From DTPS01 sp049591295 (lineage in GTDB: Bacteria; Acidobacteriota; UBA4820; DSQY01), in assembly GCA_049591295.1 (NCBI GenBank), contig JBAWEQ010000066.1:17709-81708 (forward strand): a DNA stretch of 64,000 bases. The letters are read 5' to 3'. Of this stretch, positions 25,244 through 33,784 are shown piece after piece. The notes below the pieces were generated by a model, which had not been told where the DNA came from, did not search any database, and saw only the letters and a list, made by a program, of their open reading frames with translations. A program made the translations under genes and the position numbers. How positions within the stretch are numbered: position 1 is the stretch's first letter; every line of letters starts with the position of its first letter.

Positions 25244-26101
25244 GTGGATCCAGTCTACGAGATGAAGGACCTCGCCTTCGGATATCCAGGAGGTCCACCT
25301 TGCCTGCGCGATCTCGACCTGACCGTGACCCGCGGAGAGCGCCTGGCCCTGGCCGGCGCCAACGGCTGCGGCAAAACCACGCTCCTGCTCGTCATGGCGG
25401 GCCTCCTCTTCCCCACGAGCGGCACCGTAGCCTTCGAGGGCCGGCCGCTCAGCGAAGCCGCTCTCGAAGCCCTGCCCTTCGGGCCGAGGTTTCGTCGCAG
25501 CGTGGGTCTCCTCTTTCAGAACCCAGACTCCCAACTCTTCTGCCCCACGGTGAAGGAGGAGCTGGCCTTCGGACCCCTGCAGCTAAAGCTCCCCGAGTGC
25601 GAGGTGGACCGGAGAGTGGAGGACGGCCTTGCGCTGATGGGGATCCACCACCTTCGCGATCGTGCCCCGCATGCCCTCTCGGCCGGTGAAAAGAAGCGAG
25701 TGGCCCTGGCCTCGCTGCTGGTTCTTTCCCCTTCCGTGCTCCTGTTGGACGAGCCCACCGCGGGGCTGGATCCACGCAGTCAGTCCGCCCTGGTGGACCT
25801 TCTCGGCGAGCTGGCGCAGGCGGGGCTGACTCTCGTGACGGCCACGCACGACATGGTCCTTCTCCCGCATCTGGCGGACCGGCTGTTGGTGCTGGGCGAG
25901 GACCACCGCGTCGCGCGGGAAGGGCCGGCGAAAGAGATCCTGTCGGATGAGGATTTTCTCCAGTCGGTGAATCTGATCCATGAACACCGCCACCGACACG
26001 GGCCTCTCGTGCACAGCCATCCCCACAGCCACGGGCACAGCCACGATCACGGCCATGACCACGATCGGTCGCGGGCCTCGACCGGGAGAGAGGAAGCCTA
26101 A
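25244..26101 (+). CDS. nikO: ECF transporter ATPase (NikO/CbiO) with His-rich tail
   Basis: 285 residues starting at GTG after AGGGAGGA. ABC ATPase with Walker A GANGCGKTT (about residue 39), Q-loop LLFQNPDSQLF, signature LSAGEKKRVALA (about 146), Walker B VLLLDEPTAGLD (about 168) and the switch His in TATHDM. The last 45 residues contain about 17 histidines in HxH runs (for example HSHPHSHGHSHDHGHDHD), which should bind nickel and act as a store or a metal chaperone next to the pump. The tail is an add-on, not part of the family core. Confidence 0.93.
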   Translation: MDPVYEMKDLAFGYPGGPPCLRDLDLTVTRGERLALAGANGCGKTTLLLVMAGLLFPTSGTVAFEGRPLSEAALEALPFGPRFRRSVGLLFQNPDSQLFCPTVKEELAFGPLQLKLPECEVDRRVEDGLALMGIHHLRDRAPHALSAGEKKRVALASLLVLSPSVLLLDEPTAGLDPRSQSALVDLLGELAQAGLTLVTATHDMVLLPHLADRLLVLGEDHRVAREGPAKEILSDEDFLQSVNLIHEHRHRHGPLVHSHPHSHGHSHDHGHDHDRSRASTGREEA

Positions 26102-26318
26102 ACTCCGCCGGAAGCGTGCCTCCCTTCTCCGTGAACGGTGCGTGGGTGCCCGCGGGCCGACCCTGCCGGCCTCGCCCCGGGAGGAGGCGGCGATGGGGGG
26201 CGGGAAAGGATCGGGTGCTGGTGGTGTTTCTCTCGGTGGATGTGGCGATATAATCGAAGCCATAGATCGTGCAAACAACTCTCTGGGTGGAAAGCCAACG
26301 TCCATAGGAGATTCAATC

Positions 26319-26864
26319 ATGAATTGGGCCCACGCGCACCTGATCATCAATCACTTTCCCGTCATGGGAAGCATCTTCGCCCTCGGCATGCTCGCGTACG
26401 CCATGTGGAAAAACAGCCCGGAACTCAAGCGGTTCAGCCTCGGATTTCTCGTGATCGTAGCGCTGCTGACCATCCCCGTCTACTTCACGGGAGGGAAGGC
26501 GGGAGACTTCGTCCAAAACATCCCCGGAGTGGACCCTGCTCGGATCTCGGCGCACGACGACTCGGCCCTGATCTCCTTGCTGGCCTGCGAGGCGCTGGGG
26601 GTTATTGCCTTGGGTGGACTGGTCATCTGGAGGCGTGAGAAAGATGTCCCCAGGTGGTTCATGAGCACCTGCCTCGTGCTCTCCCTCGTGATCGCGGGCC
26701 TCATGGGCTGGACCGCGAACTTGGGGGGAGAGATCCGGCTGCCCGAAGCCCGGTGGGGGTACACCCTGCCCGCGAACGGGACGAATCCTGCGACGCCCGC
26801 GGGCCAGGAGAGCCCACAGCCGAAGACTCCGCGTCCCACGCCCAGCCCTTCGGGCAAGCCGTAG
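26319..26864 (+). CDS. Small four-helix membrane protein, function unknown
   Basis: 181 residues with four hydrophobic segments (about 10-28, 38-55, 88-105, 115-135) and a Pro/Thr-rich C-terminal tail after residue 150. The opening NWAHAHLIINHFPVMGSIFA has histidines that could bind metal or heme and resembles DUF2231-type proteins. The ATG follows TAGGAG; a good -10 sequence TATAAT sits at 26249-26254 with a weak -35, so it may be transcribed alone. It is 217 nt from nikO, so a nickel link is only a guess. Confidence 0.7.
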   Translation: MNWAHAHLIINHFPVMGSIFALGMLAYAMWKNSPELKRFSLGFLVIVALLTIPVYFTGGKAGDFVQNIPGVDPARISAHDDSALISLLACEALGVIALGGLVIWRREKDVPRWFMSTCLVLSLVIAGLMGWTANLGGEIRLPEARWGYTLPANGTNPATPAGQESPQPKTPRPTPSPSGKP

Positions 26865-26994
26865 CCAGGAGGCCCTGCCACCTCGGCCTGAAGGGTCTAT
26901 GGGGCTCCGGGGAAAGAGGCCAGGCGCCCGGCGCTGCACTCCCGGCCCCGGTGTGCGCTCCCTTCATCGGTTTGGAAGGGAGAGGAGGACCCTT

Positions 26995-27429
26995 TCAGGA
27001 CTTCGGGGCGGCGTTCGGGTCCAGCATGGAAGCCAAGGTGGAAGCGATGTCGGAGGCCGTGGAGATGAGATTCCGTCTCCGGGAAAGCTCCTGCGCGCTG
27101 CTCCCCACATCGGCACCGAGCAGGAGGACGGAGGCCACCTTGGAGGGGAGACAGGGGGTTCCCATATGCCTGGCCAATGCCTGGGAGGCCTCGATGAAGC
27201 CGACGTCGGGCGCATGAGGAATGGCCTTCTGTTCTAGCAGGCCCAGGAGTGCCTCGCGCATGGCCTGCAGGGCCGCGGTCCCTGCGGATTGGAGATCACC
27301 CTTCGCCGAGGCGGTCTCCATGGCTTCGTAGGCCGCACGATAGCACTGAAAGTGGAGGGCGGCCTGCGGAACCTGGGAGTTCACGGATCCGGACAGGCGC
27401 TCAGCGAATTCGCTCTGGGAAGGCACCAC
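26995..27429 (-). CDS. Alpha-helical HEPN-like protein
   Basis: About 144 residues, GTG start (27429 or 27426; a TTG at 27432 is also in frame). The pattern of helices, AALHFQCYRAAYEAMETASAKGD followed by AAL-x-AMREALLGLLEQK and a hydrophobic third helix, resembles HEPN domains, but the catalytic R-x4-6-H is not clear. It overlaps the upstream HIT gene by 29 nt, so it is co-translated with it. HEPN proteins act as ribonucleases or scaffolds; no function is claimed. Confidence 0.6.
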   Translation of the reverse strand: MVPSQSEFAERLSGSVNSQVPQAALHFQCYRAAYEAMETASAKGDLQSAGTAALQAMREALLGLLEQKAIPHAPDVGFIEASQALARHMGTPCLPSKVASVLLLGADVGSSAQELSRRRNLISTASDIASTLASMLDPNAAPKS

Positions 27430-27892
27430 CAAGCCTCGCGAAGGAGTCGGCCAAGTCCTCGGGTATGACGCGGAGATTACCGAAAACGGTTACGAAATTG
27501 GTGTCGCCCGTCCATCGCGGCAGGATGTGCCAATGGATGTGGTCGATGATTCCGGCGCCGGCGGCTTGGCCAAGGTTCAACCCCACGTTGATTCCGTGCG
27601 CGTGGTAGAGCCTGCGCAGGACCGCCTCGCAATAGGTGAGGACCTCGGCCGCGGAGGCTCGCAGGGACGGGGTCAGTCCCGTGAGGCTGTTGACGTGGGG
27701 CCGTGGGATCACCAGCATGTGGCCGTTGGTGTAGGGATAGCGGTTGAGCATCACGGCCAGTTCCTCGTCCCGATAGACCACGAGATTCTCGAGCGAAGGT
27801 TCGTCGGTGAAGGCCCTGCAGAAGACGCACTCGCCCGCCTGCTTGGGGGACTGTACGTACTCCAGACGCCAGGGCGTGTAGACGATCTCCAT
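27401..27892 (-). CDS. HIT-family nucleotide hydrolase/transferase
   Basis: 163 residues. Histidine-triad motif HIHWHIL at about residue 117, the cluster that forms the covalent nucleotidyl intermediate; CVFCRAF near the start (about residue 22) and NGHMLVIPRPHV are typical of the Ap4A phosphorylase-like/FHIT-like branch. It cleaves dinucleoside polyphosphates or nucleotide adducts. It lies after the terminator of hup, so it has separate expression, and overlaps the next gene by 29 nt. Confidence 0.9.
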   Translation of the reverse strand: MEIVYTPWRLEYVQSPKQAGECVFCRAFTDEPSLENLVVYRDEELAVMLNRYPYTNGHMLVIPRPHVNSLTGLTPSLRASAAEVLTYCEAVLRRLYHAHGINVGLNLGQAAGAGIIDHIHWHILPRWTGDTNFVTVFGNLRVIPEDLADSFARLGGAFPERIR

Positions 27893-27910
27893 GATGCGGG
27901 CCCGAGGAAA

Positions 27911-27949
27911 AGAGAAGGGGGCCCTCGCTCTGGAAGAGCGGGGCCCCCC
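27911..27949 (-). terminator. Rho-independent terminator of rpsA-hup
   Basis: Long stem of GC-rich arms (GGGGGCCC with GGGCCCCC and an inner CGCTCT/AGAGCG pairing), followed on the minus strand by TTCTCTTTT. It separates hup from the HIT gene. Confidence 0.8.
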
Positions 27950-27962
27950 TCAGCTTGGTTTG

Positions 27963-28238
27963 TTAACGGTTGACCGCTTCCCGCAGTTCCTTGCCGGCTC
28001 GGAAGTGGGGGACCTTCTTCTGGCCCACTTGAACCCTCTCGCCGGTCTTCGGATTGCGCGCGGTGCGGGCTTCGCGGATCTTCATGCGGAAGGAGCCGAA
28101 ACCCCGAAGTTCCACCTTCTCTCCCTTGTCCAGCGCTTCCGTCACGGACTGGAAGATGGTATTGACGATGATCTCGGCGGGTTTCTTCGGAAGGTCTGCC
28201 CTCTTGGCGACCAGTTCGATTAGATCAGCCTTGGTCAT
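27963..28238 (-). CDS. HU/IHF-family DNA-bending protein
   Basis: 91 residues. N-terminal helices MTKADLIELVAKRADLPKK, then VELRGFGSFRMKIREARTARNPKTGE with the DNA-inserting Pro in RNP, and the C-terminal basic helix KVPHFRAGKELREAVNR. The RTARNPKTGE arm with VPHFRAGKEL fits IHF-beta as well as HU. The start overlaps the rpsA stop as ATGA; an IHF subunit after rpsA is a known order in many Gram-negatives. Confidence 0.93.
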   Translation of the reverse strand: MTKADLIELVAKRADLPKKPAEIIVNTIFQSVTEALDKGEKVELRGFGSFRMKIREARTARNPKTGERVQVGQKKVPHFRAGKELREAVNR

Positions 28239-30022
28239 TCCGCATCCTCCTCGTTCTTATGAAACCCGCTGAAGTCCAGGACATCGCCCAGGCTCACCCG
28301 GCCCTCGTCCCCGGAGGAGTAATGGGTGGGCTCCTCTTCTCGCTCGCGATGTTGGCGCTCGCGGCGGAAGCCCTCCTTGAGGGAAAGGCCGATGCGCTTC
28401 TCGTGGGGTTCGAGGCGGATGATCTTGAAGGGATAGGACTGGCCCACCTCGACCACCTCGGCGCAGCTGCTAATGTGCTTGTCGGAGAGTTCCGAGATGT
28501 GAACCAGGCCCTCGACGCCGTCGCCCAGGTCCACGAAGGCCCCAAAGTCGACGATCTTGGTGACCACGCCGGGGACAACGTCACCCACGTAGTGCCCCTG
28601 GAAGAACTTCTCCCAGATGTCGGGCTGGAGGGCTTTCATGCTGAGGGAGAGCCGCTGGTTCACGGCGTCGATGTTGGTGATGACCGCCTCGACCTCATCC
28701 CCCTTCTTGACCACCTCGCTGGGATGGTTGATGCGCTTCCAGGAGAGGTCCGAGATGTGCACCAGGCCGTCCACTCCATCCAACACTTCGACGAAGACGC
28801 CGAAGTCGGTGATGTTGCGGACCTTGCCCACCACGCGGTCGCCCTCGTTGTAGGTCTCGGTGATGATGTCCCAGGGGTTGGGCTCCGCCTGCTTGAGGCC
28901 CAGGGAGATTCGCTGGGCGTCCTGGTCGATGTCCAGGACCACCACCTCCACCATGTCTCCCACGTTCAAGACGGCCGAGGGGTGCTTGACCTTCTTGGTC
29001 CAGGACATCTCGGAGACGTGGATCATGCCTTCGATCCCCGGCTCCAGCTCGACGAAGGCGCCGTAGTTGGTTAGGGAGATCACCTTGCCCTTCACCTTGG
29101 TGCCGATGGGGTAGCGTTCGGCCACGTTCGTCCAGGGGGACGGCTCCTTCTGCTTAAACCCGAGCTGGAGCTTGCCGTTCTCCTCGTCGTAATTCAGGAT
29201 GAGCACTTCCACCTCGTCGCCCACCTGGAACATCTCGGACGGATGGTTGATCCGCTTCCAGGACATGTCGGTGACGTGGAGCAGGCCGTCGATTCCGCCC
29301 AGGTCCACGAAGGCGCCGAAGTTGGTCAGGTTCTTGATCACGCCCTTGACGGGCCTGCCCTGCTGGACGGCCTCGAGGATGCGCTCCTTCTGGGAGGCCA
29401 CGCGCTCCTCCAGGAAGGCCTTGCGGGACAGGACGATGTTGCCGCGCTTGCGGTTCACTTTGATGACCCGCATTTCCACTTCCTGGCCCTTGAGGGCGCG
29501 CAGGTTGCGAACGGGTTGGAGGTCCACCAAGGATCCGGGAAGGAAGGCGCGCACGCCCACGTCGACGGCGAGGCCACCTTTCACGCGGTCCAGGATGACG
29601 CCCTTGATGGGGCGGCCTTCCTTGTAGGCGTGCTCCACCTCTTCCCAGGCCTTCATCTTCTGGGCCTTGACCTTGCTGAGCACCACGTGCCCGTTGGCGT
29701 CCTCCATGCGTTCGAGGAACACTTCCACATCGTCCCCGATCTGCACGGTGAGTTCGCCCCTCGGGCTCGTGAACTCCTCGCGGGGCACCACGCCCTCGCT
29801 CTTAAGCCCCACGTCGACCAGAACATCCGTGGGGGTTACGGCCACCACACGCCCGCAGATGAGCTGCCGCTCGCTGTGGTCCGCCACCTTGGCCTTCAGC
29901 AGCGCTCCCATGTCCACGGGCGCGGCGTCGCCGATGGTGTCGGAACTCAGGCTGAGCCATTCGGCCGGAACCTCGAAAGGCGCAGTTTGACCCTGGTGGT
30001 CCTTCTCTTCGCTTGTGCTCAT
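28235..30022 (-). CDS. rpsA: 30S ribosomal protein S1
   Basis: 595 residues with six S1 (OB-fold) repeats at about 52-115, 137-200, 220-290, 305-375, 392-460 and 480-550; the last four carry the strong RNA-binding FGAFVDLG/GLVHISE pattern. S1 feeds mRNA to the 30S platform. A high-quality promoter lies upstream (30081-30109) and the ribosome site is CCAGGAGG. The C-terminal tail is acidic/basic mixed (RRERQHREREEE). Coupled to hup. Confidence 0.96.
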   Translation of the reverse strand: MSTSEEKDHQGQTAPFEVPAEWLSLSSDTIGDAAPVDMGALLKAKVADHSERQLICGRVVAVTPTDVLVDVGLKSEGVVPREEFTSPRGELTVQIGDDVEVFLERMEDANGHVVLSKVKAQKMKAWEEVEHAYKEGRPIKGVILDRVKGGLAVDVGVRAFLPGSLVDLQPVRNLRALKGQEVEMRVIKVNRKRGNIVLSRKAFLEERVASQKERILEAVQQGRPVKGVIKNLTNFGAFVDLGGIDGLLHVTDMSWKRINHPSEMFQVGDEVEVLILNYDEENGKLQLGFKQKEPSPWTNVAERYPIGTKVKGKVISLTNYGAFVELEPGIEGMIHVSEMSWTKKVKHPSAVLNVGDMVEVVVLDIDQDAQRISLGLKQAEPNPWDIITETYNEGDRVVGKVRNITDFGVFVEVLDGVDGLVHISDLSWKRINHPSEVVKKGDEVEAVITNIDAVNQRLSLSMKALQPDIWEKFFQGHYVGDVVPGVVTKIVDFGAFVDLGDGVEGLVHISELSDKHISSCAEVVEVGQSYPFKIIRLEPHEKRIGLSLKEGFRRERQHREREEEPTHYSSGDEGRVSLGDVLDFSGFHKNEEDAE

Positions 30023-30080
30023 GAATGAACTACCTCCTGGTTTTTTATTTGGTCTTCATGCAGAGCAGAAAACCGGAGCG

Positions 30081-30109
30081 AGTATAGCCCCGCCCTTCGA
30101 CCGTGTCAA
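30081..30109 (-). promoter_or_regulatory. Strong sigma-70 promoter of rpsA
   Basis: On the minus strand: TTGACA (30109-30104), 17-nt spacer, TATACT (30086-30081). It lies 59 nt before the start codon. Confidence 0.85.
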
Positions 30110-30166
30110 TGGTATCAAGGCCCTATCAAGGCACTATGAAAGGAGGCTCTGAAGGTCCCGAGGTGG

Positions 30167-30607
30167 TCAACGCCAGGGACGGCGGCTCCAGAGGCGATCC
30201 AGACTCCACGGACCCCCACCGCCGAGGAGGAGCAGGAGGCAGGAGGCGAAGAGGGCCAGGGGGAACTCGAACCCCCCGCTTCCCGTCAGGCCGTGGCTCC
30301 AGTGCACGCCCACGACCGCCACGGCCATGACGACGCACAGGAGGAGGGCGCCGGCGCGGGTGTACACCCCCAGGATCAGCGAGAGTCCCCCGAGCAGTTC
30401 GGAGAGGGCGGCCAACCAGGCAAAAACTACGGGGTGGGGGAATCCAAGGCCGGCCACCATGGGAGTGAAGTCATGAACCCGAGTGCTGACCTTCTCCCAC
30501 CCATGCACGACGAAGATCACGCCCACAACGGCCCGAAGCAGAAGGAAGCCCAGGGCCAGAGGTGCGCCGAAGGCGCGGTCGCTGCCGTTACGTCCCTTCC
30601 AGGCCAC
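30167..30607 (-). CDS. DoxX-family membrane protein
   Basis: 146 residues with four hydrophobic helices. The family pattern is visible: LLLRAVVGVIFVVHGWEKV with the conserved His-Gly near helix 1, FPHPVVFAWLAALSELLGGLSLILG, and the helix-4 region. DoxX proteins are poorly defined quinone/thiosulfate or redox-associated membrane proteins. Small gaps place it 9 nt after the DUF192 lipoprotein gene. Confidence 0.85.
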   Translation of the reverse strand: MAWKGRNGSDRAFGAPLALGFLLLRAVVGVIFVVHGWEKVSTRVHDFTPMVAGLGFPHPVVFAWLAALSELLGGLSLILGVYTRAGALLLCVVMAVAVVGVHWSHGLTGSGGFEFPLALFASCLLLLLGGGGPWSLDRLWSRRPWR

Positions 30608-30616
30608 GGATGCCTC

Positions 30617-31114
30617 CTAGGAGCCCTCCCGGGGGGAGGGAAGCTTGGGAACACCGACGAACAGGAGGCGGTCTCCCACCTCGACGTGGTGGGTGGCGCA
30701 GAGGCCACCCAGGACCTCCAGCACGTTTCTCGCCGGGCGGTTGGGCATATAATTGGGGCAGGGATCCTGGGTGCAGGGTGGGGCGTCGTGGGTGATGTCC
30801 ACCACCACGTTGTTGGCGTCCAGCCAGATCATGTCCAGTGAGATAAAGCAGTTCTTCATCCAGAAGGGCCTCTGGGCGTCGTCCGGGAACAAGAAGAGCA
30901 TGCCGTGGTCCGGGGGAAGGTCCTTCACGTACATCAGCCCGAGCGCCTGTTCCTCGGGGGTCAGGGCCAGCTTGACCTCGACCGCCCACCCATCCGGGAA
31001 AACAACGGTGGGCTCGGTGGAGACGGAACGAGCCGGGGCGGGCGAGGAGCCGCCGCAGGCGGAGGTGAAGGCCAGGAGCAGGAGGAGTGGCAGTATCCAG
31101 CAGGCAGGCTTCAC
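30617..31114 (-). CDS. DUF192 lipoprotein
   Basis: 165 residues. GTG start at 31114 overlaps the pgsA stop (GTGA), and gives a signal peptide with lipobox FTSAC, so Cys becomes the lipidated N-terminus. The DUF192 domain (about residues 40-150) has TPEEQALGLMYVKDLPPDHGMLF and FWMKNCFISLDMIWLD, the diagnostic W-M-K-N motif. DUF192 proteins are small periplasmic proteins of unknown job, often beside redox or export genes. A longer in-frame start at 31195 would add cytoplasmic residues before the signal, so it is rejected. Confidence 0.85.
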   Translation of the reverse strand: MKPACWILPLLLLLAFTSACGGSSPAPARSVSTEPTVVFPDGWAVEVKLALTPEEQALGLMYVKDLPPDHGMLFLFPDDAQRPFWMKNCFISLDMIWLDANNVVVDITHDAPPCTQDPCPNYMPNRPARNVLEVLGGLCATHHVEVGDRLLFVGVPKLPSPREGS

Positions 31115-31662
31115 GAATCTACCCCTTTCGTCATGGAACGCATCCTCCACAAGTAGTGGATGCCGGAGAAAACGGTAAAGAAGGCGACGGTCCACATGAG
31201 GCCCGCGACGACCTCGGGAGGGAAGGAGTAGGCGTTCCGCAACAGGACGGCCACCACGAAGCTGATCTGGAAGAAGGTGGTCATCTTTCCCGGCACGGAG
31301 GGAGGGAACTGTTTGAAATTGAAAGCCAGGTTCAGAAGGAGCGCGAGAAGCACGATGACGACGTCGCGGGCGATGGTGAGCACCGGTAGCCAGACGGGGA
31401 TGCTGTAGGCAAGCCCGGTTTCGGGGATGGCCAGGGCGATGAAAGCGCTGGTCAGCATGAGCTTATCGGCCATGGGGTCGAGGAATGCCCCGAGGGCCGT
31501 CCTTTGGTTGAAGAAGCGGGCGATGAAGCCGTCCAGGCTGTCGGTGATTCCGGCACAGAGAAAGATCACTAAGGCCACGCGGGCATGGCCGTAAAAGACC
31601 GCCATGAGGAAGAAGGGGATCAGAACCAGCCTGAAGACGGTGAGCAAGTTGGCGAGCGTCAC
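31111..31662 (-). CDS. pgsA: CDP-diacylglycerol--glycerol-3-phosphate 3-phosphatidyltransferase
   Basis: 183 residues, the normal size. The CDP-alcohol phosphotransferase motif D-x2-D-G-x2-A-R-x8-G-x3-D-x3-D is complete in DSLDGFIARFF, ALGAFLDPMADK at about residues 41-67. About five hydrophobic helices. First step toward phosphatidylglycerol and cardiolipin. ACG-CAT context with weak ribosome site; the ATG start gives the family N-terminus NLLTVFRLVLIP. It is followed by the DUF192 gene with GTGA overlap. Confidence 0.93.
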   Translation of the reverse strand: MTLANLLTVFRLVLIPFFLMAVFYGHARVALVIFLCAGITDSLDGFIARFFNQRTALGAFLDPMADKLMLTSAFIALAIPETGLAYSIPVWLPVLTIARDVVIVLLALLLNLAFNFKQFPPSVPGKMTTFFQISFVVAVLLRNAYSFPPEVVAGLMWTVAFFTVFSGIHYLWRMRSMTKGVDS

Positions 31663-31782
31663 GGGAACTCCAGCTGGAATGAGGCCGGGCGATCAATCCT
31701 CGGGGGAAGGGGCACCTTCGCGGTGTCCCTTCCCCCGTGATCCGGTCCGATTGCTGTCTCTGACCGTGGAAGCATTCCGCTC

Positions 31783-32670
31783 CTACTTCTGGACCATGTC
31801 TCCCACTTGTACGGGGCCGCCACTGGCCACGGCCATGGAGAGGTGGTCGCCCAGCACCTTGGTCACGCTCACCGTGCCGATGCGGGATTTCTCCTGGCCG
31901 AGGACCTTGCCCGTGTCGGGGTCAGTGATGGTCTCACCCACGTGGTACAGGGTGTACTGGTCACCCTCCTTGACGCCGTCCACACTCCCGATGTTCAGGT
32001 AGACCCGGCCTGCCTCAACCTTGGCCACCTTGCCCGAGAGGGCCGCGACGGAGCCCAGGCTCTCCTTGATGCTCCCCGTCGCGCTGACGATCTTCTGGAC
32101 GAGGGCGGTCACCGCCGGCTCGAAGATCTGGCGCGCCTGGGACTCGTCCCAGTCCACGCCGCCGCCGAAGCCCGCCACGTCCACGTTGCTGAAGGAGTGC
32201 TCTCCCTTCTCGGAGCCCGTCCAGATGATCTCCGCCGTGGTCGTGTTGACCAGCCGGATGTTGACGGTGCCCTCGGCCTTCGTGACGCCCACGTTGAAGC
32301 CGATGCCCCAAGCGCCGTGGGCCCCCGACTTGTGCCTGGAGAAGTCCGTGACGGCCCCGAGTACCACGAGCTGGCATCCCAGCAGCTTTCCAACCTGGAT
32401 GGCCGTCTTGTCGTCCACCGCACCGCTGAGGGATAGGCCCTGCTCGTTCAGGATGGATTCGAGCTCCTTCCTCTCGACCACCCGGAATTGGCCTGACTGG
32501 ACGAGGCCCTCTACGAGCCAGTCTTGGATGGCGGGCCCGAGACGGGCCGAGCCGTACGCGGAATCGTTGCGGATCTTCAGCACCGCGATGCGGGGCTTCT
32601 GGGCGAAGGTGCTCACGGCCGCCGCGGCGGCGGAGAGGAACAACACCACGAAAAGGAGCGTGCGCCTCAT
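31783..32670 (-). CDS. Secreted CsgG-like protein with FlgT-type C-terminus
   Basis: 295 residues with a signal peptide (residues 1-23, AxA before Q). The CsgG-type fold is visible as PRIAVLKIRND, FRVVERKELESILNEQGLS and VVLGAVTDFS; after about residue 210 comes a part with DGVKEGDQYTLYHVG and VGDMVQK as in the C-terminal domain of FlgT. CsgG forms the curli export pore; here no curli subunit is seen, and the protein lacks the lipobox, so a periplasmic assembly role is more likely. Last gene of the cluster 36752-31783. Confidence 0.78.
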   Translation of the reverse strand: MRRTLLFVVLFLSAAAAAVSTFAQKPRIAVLKIRNDSAYGSARLGPAIQDWLVEGLVQSGQFRVVERKELESILNEQGLSLSGAVDDKTAIQVGKLLGCQLVVLGAVTDFSRHKSGAHGAWGIGFNVGVTKAEGTVNIRLVNTTTAEIIWTGSEKGEHSFSNVDVAGFGGGVDWDESQARQIFEPAVTALVQKIVSATGSIKESLGSVAALSGKVAKVEAGRVYLNIGSVDGVKEGDQYTLYHVGETITDPDTGKVLGQEKSRIGTVSVTKVLGDHLSMAVASGGPVQVGDMVQK

Positions 32671-32704
32671 GGTTCTTCCCTCCTTGGGTTCGAGCATACC
32701 GACC

Positions 32705-33784
32705 TCACAGTGAGGCTGTCAAACGGTTCGCGGTCTGGGAGATGATCCTGGCCTTGGGGAAAACCTTGGTGATCTCCTGCGCGAGGGCCGCGGCATCGCC
32801 CTGCATGGAAACGTCCAGGGTGGCCTCCTGGCCGGAGGATTCCCTGACGATCACATCCTGGATCCCTCGTCCCTCCTCGCGAAGGCGCCGGGCCACTTCC
32901 TCGGCTCGGGCCGGAGTCACCCCGCGAAGCACCAGCGTCAGCATCCGCGTCGAGGAGGCCTCGTTGGCCCACTGGTTGGTGATCTGCCTGATCAGGTCGT
33001 TGCCGGCCACCGTGGAGGCCTGCCGAAGAGCCTGGGCCAGGCCGGCATCGCCCACGTTCACGGCGGTGCCGCTGCCGGAGGCCGTGCCCAGCAGTTCGTG
33101 GGTGTCGGTCTTGAGGGCCTTGAGGCTCACGTTGGCCTGGTAGGAAATCAGGCTGGAGCGGCCCACGTTGGAGCCGCCCTGCCCCCTGGCGCTGCCCAGC
33201 ACCACCACCTCGGCGCCGTACTTCTTCATGAGATCCGCCTGCTGGCCCTCGGGCATTCCCCAGAATTCCTGGGACCTGGCGCTCTCCCCCGTATCCACCA
33301 CCAGGAATCCTTTGTCCTTGAGCATCTTGAGGATCTGATCGGAGGCGGTGCTGTCCTGCTCCTGCAGCGCCACGGCCACCCGGGGCATGTTCATCCGGCG
33401 CATGAGGACGCCCAGGGAGTTCAGGTCATCGGCGAGGTTGCCCTCTTTCACTGTGGCCTCCACCTTCACCGAGTAGATGTTGTCCTCCAGGTCCGGTGTT
33501 TCGGAGAGGATGGTGTAGTTGGAGATGTAGCCCTTGGTCTGGGTGTAGATCTTGTCGGAGATGAGGTCGTTGTTCTTGACCAGGCTCTCCGAGTCCACCA
33601 TGGTGCCCACCACGCGCTCGACTGCCGCGCGAAGGGCGCTTTCCACGGCCCTGTCCCGCGCCTGAGCGGCGTCCTTGTTCAGGATCGCGGCGGTGCCGGT
33701 GGCCGTGACGGTCTGCTGCGCGTGGGCGCCCAGGGCCGTCGCCACTCCCAGGAGTGCGCAGAGGGCCAGCGATTTAGCGTTCAT
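32705..33784 (-). CDS. Secreted FlgT-like assembly protein
   Basis: 359 residues with a signal peptide ending AHA (about residue 22). Residues 25-115 look like the FlgT N-terminal domain (ATGTAAILNKDAAQARDRAVESALRAAVERVVG, ISNYTILSE); the middle has VVVLGSARGQGG and the end LVLRGVTPARAEEVARRL. FlgT builds the H-ring around Vibrio flagellar motors, and FlgT-like proteins are found with unrelated export systems. No flagellar gene is near. The start overlaps the cyclase stop by 11 nt; the protein may work with the CsgG-like and LPP20-like neighbours. Confidence 0.75.
   Translation of the reverse strand: MNAKSLALCALLGVATALGAHAQQTVTATGTAAILNKDAAQARDRAVESALRAAVERVVGTMVDSESLVKNNDLISDKIYTQTKGYISNYTILSETPDLEDNIYSVKVEATVKEGNLADDLNSLGVLMRRMNMPRVAVALQEQDSTASDQILKMLKDKGFLVVDTGESARSQEFWGMPEGQQADLMKKYGAEVVVLGSARGQGGSNVGRSSLISYQANVSLKALKTDTHELLGTASGSGTAVNVGDAGLAQALRQASTVAGNDLIRQITNQWANEASSTRMLTLVLRGVTPARAEEVARRLREEGRGIQDVIVRESSGQEATLDVSMQGDAAALAQEITKVFPKARIISQTANRLTASL

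Noticed and set aside
23286..26101. Reading the transporter as cobalt (CbiMQO)
   Set aside because: The families overlap, but nikR and a NikR dyad stand just upstream and there are no cobalamin synthesis genes or cobalamin riboswitch in view.
28259..29074. 271-codon plus-strand frame inside rpsA
   Set aside because: Antisense shadow of the six-domain S1 gene; no ribosome site and no domain.
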